Below, in pieces: positions 34,110 through 42,359 of a DNA stretch of 59,826 bases. The notes under the pieces were generated by a model, which saw nothing but the letters and a program-made list of their open reading frames with translations, did not search any database and was not told where the DNA came from. Made by a program: the position numbers and the translations under genes. Source of the stretch: Pseudonocardiaceae bacterium (GTDB lineage Bacteria; Actinomycetota; Actinomycetes; Mycobacteriales; Pseudonocardiaceae); the NCBI GenBank assembly GCA_009379845.1, contig WHSZ01000033.1, positions 1 through 59,826 on the forward strand. The letters run 5' to 3'. Position 1 is the first letter of the stretch. Every line of letters starts with the position of its first letter.

Positions 34110-35360
34110 GTGGCAACGGTCCGAGCGGACAAGATCTACAAAATATTCGGCCGGCACGCCAAAGACGTCGTCACCCAACTCGAGAACGGTGTAAGCAGGG
34201 ACGAATTACAGAAACAAGGCGCGACGCCCGCGGTCATCAACGCATCCTTCCAGGTGCGCGAAGGTGAAACGTTCGTCGTGATGGGGCTTTCCGGATCCGG
34301 CAAGTCCACCCTGATCAGAACACTGAACGGCCTGCTCCCACCGACATCCGGTCACGTCTACGTCGACGACCAGGACATCACCACCATGCCGCCCAAGGAC
34401 ATCCGGCAGGTGCGGCAGAACACCATGAGCATGGTGTTCCAGCACTTCGCGCTGTTTCCACATCGGACAATCATGGAGAACGCCTCATACGGCCTGCGCG
34501 TGCGGGGCATGGACAGCAGCGAGCGGCGCGAAAAAGGCCGGCAGGCACTGGAACTCGTTGGCCTGAAGGGCTGGGAGAACCACTACCCCCGCCAGCTCTC
34601 CGGCGGGATGCAGCAGCGAGTCGGGCTGGCGAGGGCACTCGCGGCGGAAACCGATGTGCTGCTGATGGACGAGGCGTTCAGCGCACTCGACCCGCTGATC
34701 CGCCGGGACATGCAGGACCAGCTGATCGACCTCCAGCACAAACTCGCCAAGACGATCATCTTCATCACGCACGATCTGAACGAAGCGATGCGGCTGGGTG
34801 ATCGCATCGCCGTGATGCGGGACGGCGAGATCGTGCAGATCGGTACCACGAAACAGATTCTGGACGAGCCCGCGGACGATTACGTCGCGCAGTTCGTCCA
34901 GGACGTCGACCGCAGCCGGGTACTCACCGCCGGTGCCATCGCCGAGCAGATAACGACGATCGCTCCCGGCAGCGAGACGAGCAGCACCCTCGAGCTGATG
35001 CGCGGTGCCGACCTCGGGGCGGTGTTCGTTGTGGACGACGCCCTGCGGCTGGTCGGTGCGCTCAGCTATGCCGCCGCGGCACAAGCGGCCGGTCGTAGCG
35101 AGCGGTGGATCGACGGGAGCGTGGACAGGCAGGTGCCGACCACGCCACCGGAAGCCCCGATCGTGGAGGTGTTCGAACAAGCCGCGGGGACCGAACTGCC
35201 GGTCGCGGTTGTGAAGCAGGACGGCACCTTGCTAGGCGCACTGCCCCGTACCGCGCTGTTGCGCGCGCTCGGCAAGCAGGCCACGTCGACCAATCATCAA
35301 GCGCAGCAAGGGTTCCAGCAGCCACCCGCGGGAGCGGTTCAGGAGGCGGCCGATGTCTGA
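34110..35360 (+). CDS. proV: Glycine betaine/proline ABC transporter, ATP-binding protein
   Basis: A 416-residue ProV/OpuAA-type ABC ATPase for osmoprotectant uptake. Walker A is GLSGSGKST, the signature is LSGGMQQRVGLARAL, Walker B is VLLMDEAFSALDPLIRRDMQ, which is diagnostic for this subgroup, and the switch is ITHDL. Residues about 270-395 hold a tandem CBS module (MRGADLGAVFVVDDALRLVG, PVAVVKQDGTLLGALPR), which senses ionic strength in relatives. GTG 34110 is the start, after GGAGGGG. The permease gene overlaps it by 8 bases. The operon order is V-W-X. Confidence 0.94.
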   Translation: MATVRADKIYKIFGRHAKDVVTQLENGVSRDELQKQGATPAVINASFQVREGETFVVMGLSGSGKSTLIRTLNGLLPPTSGHVYVDDQDITTMPPKDIRQVRQNTMSMVFQHFALFPHRTIMENASYGLRVRGMDSSERREKGRQALELVGLKGWENHYPRQLSGGMQQRVGLARALAAETDVLLMDEAFSALDPLIRRDMQDQLIDLQHKLAKTIIFITHDLNEAMRLGDRIAVMRDGEIVQIGTTKQILDEPADDYVAQFVQDVDRSRVLTAGAIAEQITTIAPGSETSSTLELMRGADLGAVFVVDDALRLVGALSYAAAAQAAGRSERWIDGSVDRQVPTTPPEAPIVEVFEQAAGTELPVAVVKQDGTLLGALPRTALLRALGKQATSTNHQAQQGFQQPPAGAVQEAADV

Positions 35361-36255
35361 CGTGCTGGCCGCCGCGCAGATCGTCGACCTGCCCCGGATT
35401 CCGATTGGCCAGTGGGCCGAAGGCCTGGTGGACTGGCTGGATCAGAATGTCGGCCTCGGCCTTGAGCTCATCGACGACGCGGTACGGAACTCCTTCGACG
35501 GTATCCTGGCGCTGCTGACCTGGGCTCCAGCCGAGGTGATGATCCTACTGTTCACCATTCTCGCGTTTGTCGTGCGCGGTTGGGGATTCGCGTTGTTCGC
35601 GCTACTCGGGATCGGCTTCGTGGAGAGCATGGGCCGGTTCGAACCGATGATGCAGACCACCGCGCTGATCATCGTGGCCAGCGCGATCGCCATCGTCATC
35701 TCGATCCCGGTCGGCATCCTCGCCGCCCGTAGCGTTGGGGTGAGTCGGGTGGTGCGCCCGATCCTGGACCTGATGCAGACGATGCCGCCGTTCGTCTACC
35801 TGATCCCGACCGTCTTCTTCTTCAGCATCGGGGCGACGCCGGGAGTGGTGGCCACCGTGGTCTTCGCGTTGCCGCCGGGGGTGCGACTGACCGAACTCGG
35901 CATCCGCCAAGTGGATGCCGAGATGGTCGAGGCCGGTCAGGCGTTCGGTGCGCCGCCGAGGCAGATCCTGTCCGGCATCCAGCTCCCGCTCGCGATGCCG
36001 TCCATCATGGCCGGCGTCAACCAGGTGATCATGCTCTCGCTGTCCATGGTGGTGATCGCCGGCATGGTCGGCGCGCCCGGCCTCGGCCAGAGTGTGTACG
36101 AGGCCGTGACCAGGGTGCAGATCGGCGCCGGCGCGGAGGCCGGGCTCTCGGTCGTCATCCTCGCGATCTTCGTGGATCGCCTCACGTCCGCATTCGGGGC
36201 AGGTAAAGGAATCTGGTCCCGGCTGCGAGCGAGTCCAAGCATGGCTAGTCAGTGA
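35353..36255 (+). CDS. proW: Glycine betaine/proline ABC transporter, permease
   Basis: A 300-residue ProW-type permease with five or six membrane segments, at about 57-75, 80-100, 105-130, 142-165 and in the C-terminal half. Landmarks are FVVRGWGFALFALLGIGF, DLMQTMPPFVYLIPTVFFFSIG, PGVVATVVFALPPGVRLTELGIRQ and VEAGQAFGAPPRQILSGIQLPLAMPSI (the EAA loop). It overlaps proV by 8 bases and is followed 34 bases later by the binding-protein gene. The short acidic N-terminus of this protein is longer than in many relatives. Substrate specificity is carried by the binding protein. Confidence 0.94.
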   Translation: MSDVLAAAQIVDLPRIPIGQWAEGLVDWLDQNVGLGLELIDDAVRNSFDGILALLTWAPAEVMILLFTILAFVVRGWGFALFALLGIGFVESMGRFEPMMQTTALIIVASAIAIVISIPVGILAARSVGVSRVVRPILDLMQTMPPFVYLIPTVFFFSIGATPGVVATVVFALPPGVRLTELGIRQVDAEMVEAGQAFGAPPRQILSGIQLPLAMPSIMAGVNQVIMLSLSMVVIAGMVGAPGLGQSVYEAVTRVQIGAGAEAGLSVVILAIFVDRLTSAFGAGKGIWSRLRASPSMASQ

Positions 36256-36289
36256 CATGTGGCTGGCATAGGAAAGGTGGAATCGGAAA

Positions 36290-37207
36290 GTGGTACGAAC
36301 ACGAAGAGCCCGCTGGCTGGTCGCGCTGGCTGCTGGCCTGTTGTCATTCGCAATGACGGCCACGGCTTGCGGCAGTCGCGAGGAGGCCGGCTCGGACACC
36401 GGACAGTCCAGCAAGACCGTCAAAATCGCCTACATCAACTGGGCCGAGGACATCGCGGTCACCAACCTGTTCAAGGCCGCGCTCGAGGAAAAGGGCTACA
36501 AGGTCCAGATGCAACAGCTCGAGGTCGGTCCGCTATACGCCGGGCTTGCCAAGGGCGACGCGGACCTCTTCCTGGACGCATGGTTGCCCGCCACGCACGC
36601 GGACTACTGGGCGAAGTACAAGAACGACATGGAAGACCTCGGCGTGTGGTATGACCAGGCGACACTGAACATCGCGGTGCCGTCCTACGTGAACGATGTC
36701 AACTCGCTCGCCGACCTGAAGGGCAAGGCAGGCCAGTTCGGCGGGGCGATCACCGGTATCGATCCGGGTGCCGGCCTGACGCGGACCACCAAGGACGAGG
36801 TCATTCCGCAGTACGGTCTCGGCGGTGAGTACCAGCTGAAGACGTCCTCGGAATCCGCCATGCTTGCCGCGCTGAAGGGTGCGATCGCCGACAAGAAGCC
36901 GATCGTGGTCACCAGCTGGCATCCACACTGGATGTACAACCGGTACGACCTCAAGGATCTGAAGGACCCGAAGGGTGCCCTCGGTGAGGCCGAACAGATC
37001 CACAGCCTTGGCCGCAAGGGTTTCAGCAAGGACTTCCCCGAGCTGACCAAGATGGTCAAGCAGTTCAAGATGGACGACGCGAAACTGGCCTCGTTGAGCG
37101 ACGCGATCAACCAGGCCGGTGAGGGTAACGAGCTGAAGGCCGCCAAGGATTGGGCCAAGCAGAACAAGCAGTATGTCGACCAGCTCACCAGCCCGATAGC
37201 CGGCTGA
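36290..37207 (+). CDS. proX: Glycine betaine ABC transporter, substrate-binding lipoprotein
   Basis: A 305-residue OpuAC/ProX-type binding protein. The signal peptide (MVRTRRARWLVALAAGLLSF) ends in a TATAC lipobox with Cys27. Aromatic betaine-cage residues are plausible at INWAEDIAVTNL, FLDAWLPATHADYW and TSWHPHWMYNRY, the usual Trp-rich sites. GTG 36290 is the start, after AAGGTGG. It closes the V-W-X operon; a hairpin at 37222-37257 follows. A glycine betaine/proline betaine specificity is inferred from the aromatic clusters and the proV subgroup. Confidence 0.94.
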   Translation: MVRTRRARWLVALAAGLLSFAMTATACGSREEAGSDTGQSSKTVKIAYINWAEDIAVTNLFKAALEEKGYKVQMQQLEVGPLYAGLAKGDADLFLDAWLPATHADYWAKYKNDMEDLGVWYDQATLNIAVPSYVNDVNSLADLKGKAGQFGGAITGIDPGAGLTRTTKDEVIPQYGLGGEYQLKTSSESAMLAALKGAIADKKPIVVTSWHPHWMYNRYDLKDLKDPKGALGEAEQIHSLGRKGFSKDFPELTKMVKQFKMDDAKLASLSDAINQAGEGNELKAAKDWAKQNKQYVDQLTSPIAG

Positions 37208-37221
37208 CCGGCAGCCAATAC

Positions 37222-37257
37222 GCCGGCATGTCGCGGGATTCTCCGCGATGTGCCGGC
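37222..37257 (+). terminator. Strong hairpin after proX
   Basis: GCCGGCATGTCGCGG and CCGCGATGTGCCGGC pair with one 2-base internal loop around GATTCT. It starts 15 bases past the proX stop and lies before the convergent SCP2-like gene (stop side at 37276). No long T-run is present, so it is an I-shaped actinobacterial terminator that could serve both genes. Confidence 0.7.
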
Positions 37258-37275
37258 ATATCGCCGTCCGGGTCG

Positions 37276-37890
37276 CTACGGCTTGGGGATGTCGAAATAG
37301 CCGGGTAGCCGGGCGACCAGCGGGATATCACCCTTCACCTTTATCCGGCCGAGCAGGAACATCGTGGTGACCGGAGTACTCCCGGTGGCCACGGTGAGCA
37401 AATCGGCGGCGGCAATTGTCACGGTCGCGTGCGGAACTCGATCCAATTCTTCCCCGGATACGCATTCTCCGTTTTCGATTACCGTCTGGAAGCGGTCGTA
37501 TCCACCTTCGCCCGAACCTTCCGGAAAACGCCAGCACACCACCACGTCTGCCGAATTCGCCTTTTCCCGATCCAGGTGCGCGGCCATGCGGCGGAAAAGC
37601 TCGTTCAGCATCAGCGCACGCATTCGCGGATCGGACATTAACCGGCCGAGCTGCGCGCGGGACGCCCGTTCGATCAGCCACACCAGCGTCTCGGTTCGCA
37701 GTGCGGCGATCTCGATTCCGGTTCCCGCCTCACCGAGCATGTGCAGGACCTCGATGAGCCGGACGAACTCGTGCTCGTCCAATCGGCGTAAGTCGATGGC
37801 CCGTGCGAAAGCGTCGAGTTCGCCGGGCGAATCGCCGGGATCGACGGCCCGACGCCGCCGTGACCGGCCGAACGGCCAGTAGATCCTCAC
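37276..37890 (-). CDS. SCP2 (sterol carrier)-domain protein
   Basis: A 204-residue cytoplasmic protein whose C-terminal half (about 110-204) has the SCP2 fold pattern: WRFPEGSGEGGYDRFQTVIENG, PHATVTIAAADLLTVATGSTPVTTMFLLGRIKVKGD, then a short hydrophobic end. The N-terminal half (about 25-105) is helical and charged (EHEFVRLIEVLHMLGEAGTG, MRALMLNELFRRMAAHL) and not recognised. SCP2 domains bind fatty acyl or other lipids. It sits beside a TetR gene and the fatty-acid block, which supports a lipid-linked role, but the ligand is unknown. It starts at ATG 37890 and diverges from the TetR gene. Confidence 0.8.
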   Translation of the reverse strand: MRIYWPFGRSRRRRAVDPGDSPGELDAFARAIDLRRLDEHEFVRLIEVLHMLGEAGTGIEIAALRTETLVWLIERASRAQLGRLMSDPRMRALMLNELFRRMAAHLDREKANSADVVVCWRFPEGSGEGGYDRFQTVIENGECVSGEELDRVPHATVTIAAADLLTVATGSTPVTTMFLLGRIKVKGDIPLVARLPGYFDIPKP

Positions 37891-38010
37891 CGCCGTGACC
37901 GTACCAGCGGTATGCCCGGACCCGGGCCGGCGAGCCCCGTGCGAGAGGGATTTCGACGAAGTAGATTAATGTGCTGGTGGTCCGGACAGGTAAGGCATGA
38001 GCGAGATTTG

Positions 38011-38667
38011 ATGGACGTGGATGAGCAGCCGCGGCAGGCCCGTAATCGTCGCTTGCCCCGAGCCGTGCGCGAGCGGCAAATTCTGGACGCGGCAATTCGA
38101 GTGTTTTCCGAGCGCGGCTACCACAACGCATCAATGGACGAGATTTCCAGCCTCGCGGGCGTTTCCAAACCAATGATCTACGCCTATCTCGGCGCCAAGG
38201 AAGATCTGTTCGGCACCTGTATCCGGCAGGAAGCGCGCAAACTGGTGCAGGCGGTCGGCACGGACATCGAACCGGACGCGGCACCCGACGTCCAGCTCTG
38301 GCACGGCATCCGCAGCTTCCTCCGGTTCGTCGGCGAGCACCGGGAATCCTGGACGGTGCTGCACCAGCGGGCGCTCAGCCAAGGTGAACCGTTCGCCAGT
38401 CAGATCACCGCGATGCGTAGCCAGGCGATCACGCTCGTCGCCCGGTTGCTGACCACCGCGGCGGTAAAGAAGCACATGGGTGAGGACGCCACCGAGGCCA
38501 CCGAGGCGCTCGCCGCCGCACTGGTCGGCGCGAGCGAGTCGGCGGCGGATTGGTGGGTGGACCACCCGGAAACCAGCGAACGCAAGCTCGCGTCCTGGCT
38601 GATGAACCTGGTGTGGATGGGCTTCGGAGACCTGGTCGACGGCAACGTGTGGATCCCCGACTCGTAA
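38011..38667 (+). CDS. TetR-family transcriptional regulator
   Basis: A 218-residue TetR-type repressor. The N-terminal HTH region (about 15-65) is clear: RERQILDAAIRVFSERGYHN, then ASMDEISSLAGVSKPMIYAYLGAKEDLF. The C-terminal ligand domain has a YxxxRSFLRFVGEHRESWTVLHQRAL-like stretch often seen in lipid- or acyl-CoA-responsive members. ATG 38011 is chosen because the HTH begins 15 residues later and the upstream part of the frame is non-conserved. It diverges from the SCP2 gene and converges with htdX. It is the best candidate to bind the operator-like boxes near fadE5 and fadA2/fabG4; this is inference from position. Confidence 0.88.
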   Translation: MDVDEQPRQARNRRLPRAVRERQILDAAIRVFSERGYHNASMDEISSLAGVSKPMIYAYLGAKEDLFGTCIRQEARKLVQAVGTDIEPDAAPDVQLWHGIRSFLRFVGEHRESWTVLHQRALSQGEPFASQITAMRSQAITLVARLLTTAAVKKHMGEDATEATEALAAALVGASESAADWWVDHPETSERKLASWLMNLVWMGFGDLVDGNVWIPDS

Positions 38668-38673
38668 ACCGCG

Positions 38674-39525
38674 CTAGGCGCGGGTGATGGTGCCGTCCAG
38701 GTGGGGTTTCGGCTTGCGCGCGTTCCACAGCTCGAACGACCAGCCGTCCGGGCGAGACCACGAGGTGAACGAGACCTTCGCGGGCAGCAGCACCGGGAGT
38801 TTGAACCGGACGTCTACGGTGTAGGAATCCGGCAGCCTGCCCTCGAACGCGGCGAGACAGTGCGCCTTGGTCCACATGCCGTGCGCGATCGCCTTCGGGA
38901 AACCGAACAGCCGCGCGGAAAGCGGATGCAGGTGGATCGGGTTCCGGTCCCCGGACACCTCGGCGTAGCGCCGGCCGATGTCGCCCGGCACTCGCCAGAC
39001 GGCGTTCGGAGCCGGCGCGGCGAGTTGCTCGTTGGTCTCGCTCTCGCCGGTGCCACCGCCGCGCCGCAGGTAGGTGCTCACGTCCGTCCACACCGGACTT
39101 CCGTGCACCGATACCTCGCTGACCACGTCGAACCGCGTGCCCTTCGGGTGCGGGCGGGCGTTTTCCGCGTGTACCCGGATGTCGAGTGGTTCGGCCGCGA
39201 GCAGTGGCCTTACCTGCGTGATCCGGTTCGCCACGTGCACCGAGCCGATCAGCGGGAACGGGAAGTCGCCGTCCGTCATCAGCTTGACCTGCAACGGAAA
39301 CGCCAACATGTGCGGGTAGGTCGCGGGAAGCTCGTCGTGCAGGCGAAAACCGCACACCCGGTTGTACTCGGCCAGATGCGCTCGATCGACAACGACACCG
39401 GATCGGGAGTACACGGTGGACGGCAGGTCGCCGCCGTGCTTGGTGACGCTGGCAAGCGCGGCCTTGCCGAACAGTGGCACGAGGTTCGGTGTGGCGTTCA
39501 GTTCGCGGACCTGATTCGTCGGCAT
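38674..39525 (-). CDS. htdX: 3-hydroxyacyl-thioester dehydratase, HtdX-like (MaoC family)
   Basis: A 283-residue double-hot-dog dehydratase of the MaoC type, similar in size and order of motifs to mycobacterial HtdX. The catalytic half (about 185-283) has GDRNPIHLHPLSARLFGFPKAIAHGMW, with the family's Asp/His catalytic pair and the A(H)GM helix. The N-terminal half is a non-catalytic hot-dog lid with RVCGFRLHDELPATYPHMLAFPLQVK. It hydrates or dehydrates 3-hydroxyacyl-CoA or -ACP. It lies 1 base from fabG4 on the same strand and is probably co-transcribed with it. ATG 39525 is used; the next gene's stop is at 39527. Confidence 0.9.
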   Translation of the reverse strand: MPTNQVRELNATPNLVPLFGKAALASVTKHGGDLPSTVYSRSGVVVDRAHLAEYNRVCGFRLHDELPATYPHMLAFPLQVKLMTDGDFPFPLIGSVHVANRITQVRPLLAAEPLDIRVHAENARPHPKGTRFDVVSEVSVHGSPVWTDVSTYLRRGGGTGESETNEQLAAPAPNAVWRVPGDIGRRYAEVSGDRNPIHLHPLSARLFGFPKAIAHGMWTKAHCLAAFEGRLPDSYTVDVRFKLPVLLPAKVSFTSWSRPDGWSFELWNARKPKPHLDGTITRA

Positions 39526-39526
39526 G

Positions 39527-40864
39527 TCAGGCTCCCAGGAACGCTTGGCCGCAGACCCGAACCACGTTGCCGTTCACCCCGCCGGACGCGGGGTTCGCGT
39601 ACCACGCGACGGTTTCCGCCACGTCGACCGGCAGGCCGCCCTGCGCGAGGCTGCTCAGCCTGCGGCCGACCTCGCGGGTCATCAGCGGGATCTTCGCGGT
39701 CATCCCGGTTTCGATGAACCCCGGAGCCACCGCGTTGATCGTGCCGCCCCGCTCGGCGAGCACCGGCGCACCGGTGTTCACCATCCCGATCACGCCGGCC
39801 TTGCTGGTGCCGTAATTGGTCTGCCCGAAGTTGCCGGCGATACCGGCGATCGACGAAACGCCGACGATCCGTCCGTTGTCCCGCAGCACGTTCGCGTCCA
39901 GCAGCTTCGCGTTGATGGCCAGCTGGCTGCGCAGGTTCACGGCGAGCACCGCGTCCCACCGGTCGGCGGACATCTTGGCAAGCGTCTTGTCCTTCGTGAT
40001 GCCCGCGTTGTGCACCACGATGTCAGCCCCGCCATGCCGCTCGGTCAGGTACTCGGCGATCCTGGCTGGCGCGTCCCCTGCGGTGATGTCCAGCTGCAGC
40101 GTGGACCCGCCGACCTTGTTGGCCACCGTGGAGAGCGCCTCGCCCTGCGCCGGGATGTCCAGCGCCACCACCCGCGCGCCGTCCCTGGCCAGCACCTCGG
40201 CCATCGACGCCCCTATGCCCCGGGACGCGCCGGTGACCAGCGCGACCTTGCCGTCCAGCGGGCGTTCCCAGTCCCTCGGCTCCTCGACCGTGCCCGCGCC
40301 GATCCGGATCACCTGCCCGGACACGAACGCCGACTTGGTGGACAACAGGAAGCGCAGCGTGGAGGTGAGGTTGTCCTCGGCGCCGCGCGCCACGTAGACC
40401 AGCTGCGCGGTGCCGCCGCGCCGTAGCTCCTTACCGACCGACCGGGTGAACCCCTCAAGGGCTCGCTGCGCGATCGCCTCGTTCGCCTCGGAGACCGACT
40501 CGGGTGGTGTGCCGAGCACCACGACTCGCCCGCACGAGCCGAGCGAGCGGATGACGGGCTGGAAGAACTCGCGCAGCTCGCCGAGCGCGTCCGGCGAGTC
40601 GATGCCGGTCGCGTCGAAGATCAACGCGCCGTACCGCTCTTCGTCCGACGCGACGCCACGGACTTCGACGTTCGCCGCGCTCAACACCTTCCGCACCGGT
40701 CCCTCAAGGCGTCCACCCGGCGAAGCACCCAGAAGTGCGGGATTATCGAGTACGGGTTGGCCCGGCTGGTACCGCCGCAACGGCGCCGGGTTGGGCAAGC
40801 CGAGCCGGCCGATGATGAAGCGCCCCGGCCCGGAGCCCGCAAACCACTGGTATCGGTCAGTCAT
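39527..40864 (-). CDS. fabG4: 3-oxoacyl-ACP/CoA reductase, FabG4-like
   Basis: A 445-residue FabG4-type protein (longer than the usual 245-residue FabG). The N-terminal domain (about 1-200) is a flavodoxin-like, nonfunctional SDR-like fold starting MTDRYQWFAGSGPGRFIIGRL. The C-terminal SDR domain has the cofactor motif VTGASRGIGASMAEVL and the catalytic SIAGIAGNFGQTNYGTSKAGVIGM with the Ser/Tyr/Lys residues. The last part includes GFIETGMTAKIP and the family end VNGNVVRVCGQAFLGA. In M. tuberculosis fabG4 is next to fadA2 and htdX as here. Its promoter region is shared with fadA2 in the divergent 87-base gap that carries an operator-like box. Confidence 0.93.
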   Translation of the reverse strand: MTDRYQWFAGSGPGRFIIGRLGLPNPAPLRRYQPGQPVLDNPALLGASPGGRLEGPVRKVLSAANVEVRGVASDEERYGALIFDATGIDSPDALGELREFFQPVIRSLGSCGRVVVLGTPPESVSEANEAIAQRALEGFTRSVGKELRRGGTAQLVYVARGAEDNLTSTLRFLLSTKSAFVSGQVIRIGAGTVEEPRDWERPLDGKVALVTGASRGIGASMAEVLARDGARVVALDIPAQGEALSTVANKVGGSTLQLDITAGDAPARIAEYLTERHGGADIVVHNAGITKDKTLAKMSADRWDAVLAVNLRSQLAINAKLLDANVLRDNGRIVGVSSIAGIAGNFGQTNYGTSKAGVIGMVNTGAPVLAERGGTINAVAPGFIETGMTAKIPLMTREVGRRLSSLAQGGLPVDVAETVAWYANPASGGVNGNVVRVCGQAFLGA

Positions 40865-40895
40865 CCCCGACCTCCTAGCGACTTCGACAGTACCC

Positions 40896-40907
40896 TACTC
40901 ACGGGTA
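40896..40907. promoter_or_regulatory. Operator-like palindrome between fabG4 and fadA2
   Basis: TACTCACGGGTA is a near palindrome (TACYC-RY-GRGTA) in the 87-base divergent gap. It is inside a longer inverted repeat (CCTAC...GTAGG). It resembles the two boxes before fadE5 (TTACTCGCAGGTAA, TTACCGGCGAGTAA). The same regulator could control both. Confidence 0.5.
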
Positions 40908-40951
40908 GGTTACGATGACCACCGTACCCATACAGCTCCCGGGAGGACATC

Positions 40952-42232
40952 ATGGCTGCGAGCAGCGTGCGTCGGGTAGCCGTCGGCGGCGGGAACCGGA
41001 TCCCGTTCGCCCGATCGAACGGCCCCTACGCGACGGCGTCCAATCAGGACATGTTCACCGCTACGCTCGATGGTCTCGTCGGTCGCTTCAGCCTGCAAGG
41101 CGAGCGCGTGGGCGAGGTAGCGGCCGGAGCGGTACTCAAGCACAGCAGGGATTTCAACCTCGCGCGGGAGTCGGTCCTCGGCAGCGCGCTGTCCCCCGAC
41201 ACGCCCGCGTGCGACATCCAGATGGCCTGTGGCACCGGCCTGCAGGCGATCCTCGACGTGGCGAACAAGATCGCGCTCGGGCAGCTGGACTGCGCGATCG
41301 CCGGCGGCGCGGATACCACCAGCGACGCCCCGCTGGAGGTGAACGACGACTTGCGCCGGCTGCTGATCAAGCTCAACAGCGCACGCAGCGTCGGCGAGCG
41401 GTTGAAGCTGCTGACCAAGCTGCGGCCGGGACACATCGTGCCCGCGATCCCACGCAACGCCGAACCGCGCACCGGACTTTCCATGGGTGAGCACGCCGCG
41501 CTGACCGCGAAGGAGTGGGGCATCAGCAGGCAGGCCCAGGACGAGCTGGCCGCGGCCAGCCACCGCAAGCTCGCGGACGCCTACCAGCGCGGGTTCTTCG
41601 ACGATCTGGTCACACCGTTCCTCGGTCTCACGAAGGACGGCAACCTGCGCGCGGATTCCACGCCGGAGAAGCTCGCGAAGCTCAAGCCGGTGTTCGGTGG
41701 CGAGAACGGCACGATGACCGCGGCGAACTCGACCGCGCTCTCCGATGGCGCGTCCGCGGTGCTGCTGGCCTCGGAATCCTGGGCGAAGCAGCGCAAGCTG
41801 CCGGTGCTGGCGTATCTGACCATGGCCGAGACGGCCGCGGTCGATTACGTGCACGGCGGGGAAGGGTTGCTGATGGCGCCGGTGTACGCGGTGCCCCGGT
41901 TGCTCGGTCGCGCCGGGTTGACGTTGCAGGACTTCGACTTCTACGAGGTGCACGAGGCGTTCGCCTCGCAGGTGCTGACCACCCTGCGGGCCTGGGAGGA
42001 CCCCGGGTTCTGCAAGGAGAAGCTCGGCCTCGACGGGGCGCTCGGCTCACTCGATCGCGACAGGTTGAACGTGACCGGTTCGTCGCTCGCGGCGGGTCAC
42101 CCGTTCGCAGCCACCGGTGGCCGGATCGTCGGCACGCTGGCGAAGTTGCTGCACGAGAAGGGCTCGGGCCGCGGGCTCATCTCGATCTGCGCCGCCGGCG
42201 GGCAGGGCGTCGCAGCCATCATGGAGAAGTAA
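40952..42232 (+). CDS. fadA2: Acetyl-CoA acyltransferase (thiolase), FadA2-like
   Basis: A 426-residue thiolase for the last step of beta-oxidation or its reverse. The nucleophile is Cys93 in DIQMACGTGLQAIL, the His region is GSSLAAGHPFAATGGRIVG, the CoA-loop region is NSTALSDGASAVLL and the second cysteine is Cys413 in ISICAAGGQG. It matches mycobacterial FadA2 in order and length. ATG 40952 follows GGGAGGACATC. It is divergent from fabG4-htdX. With FadE5 (at 11.7 kb) and the dehydratase, it completes a four-enzyme fatty-acyl cycle. An enoyl hydratase is not in the window. Confidence 0.93.
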   Translation: MAASSVRRVAVGGGNRIPFARSNGPYATASNQDMFTATLDGLVGRFSLQGERVGEVAAGAVLKHSRDFNLARESVLGSALSPDTPACDIQMACGTGLQAILDVANKIALGQLDCAIAGGADTTSDAPLEVNDDLRRLLIKLNSARSVGERLKLLTKLRPGHIVPAIPRNAEPRTGLSMGEHAALTAKEWGISRQAQDELAAASHRKLADAYQRGFFDDLVTPFLGLTKDGNLRADSTPEKLAKLKPVFGGENGTMTAANSTALSDGASAVLLASESWAKQRKLPVLAYLTMAETAAVDYVHGGEGLLMAPVYAVPRLLGRAGLTLQDFDFYEVHEAFASQVLTTLRAWEDPGFCKEKLGLDGALGSLDRDRLNVTGSSLAAGHPFAATGGRIVGTLAKLLHEKGSGRGLISICAAGGQGVAAIMEK

Positions 42233-42313
42233 CCACACACAAGCCGCTGTTGGTTCGTGGCACCGGGTAGCGACGATTTTCGCCCTTGGAAAAATGACGC
42301 GATTTTTGTCGGT

Positions 42314-42325
42314 CTATGGCCATAG
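42314..42325. promoter_or_regulatory. 12-bp perfect palindrome upstream of the drrA-like gene
   Basis: CTATGGCCATAG is a perfect palindrome 35 bases before the drrA-like ATG at 42360. Its placement in the promoter suggests an operator. No regulator gene lies next to the exporter. Confidence 0.4.
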
Positions 42326-42359
42326 CATTCGGATGGAACGAATCAACAGGGGAGGCACG

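Noticed and set aside
42117..42359. N-terminal extension of the drrA-like gene
   Set aside because: The extension repeats fadA2 coding sequence in another frame; the ribosome site is before ATG 42360.
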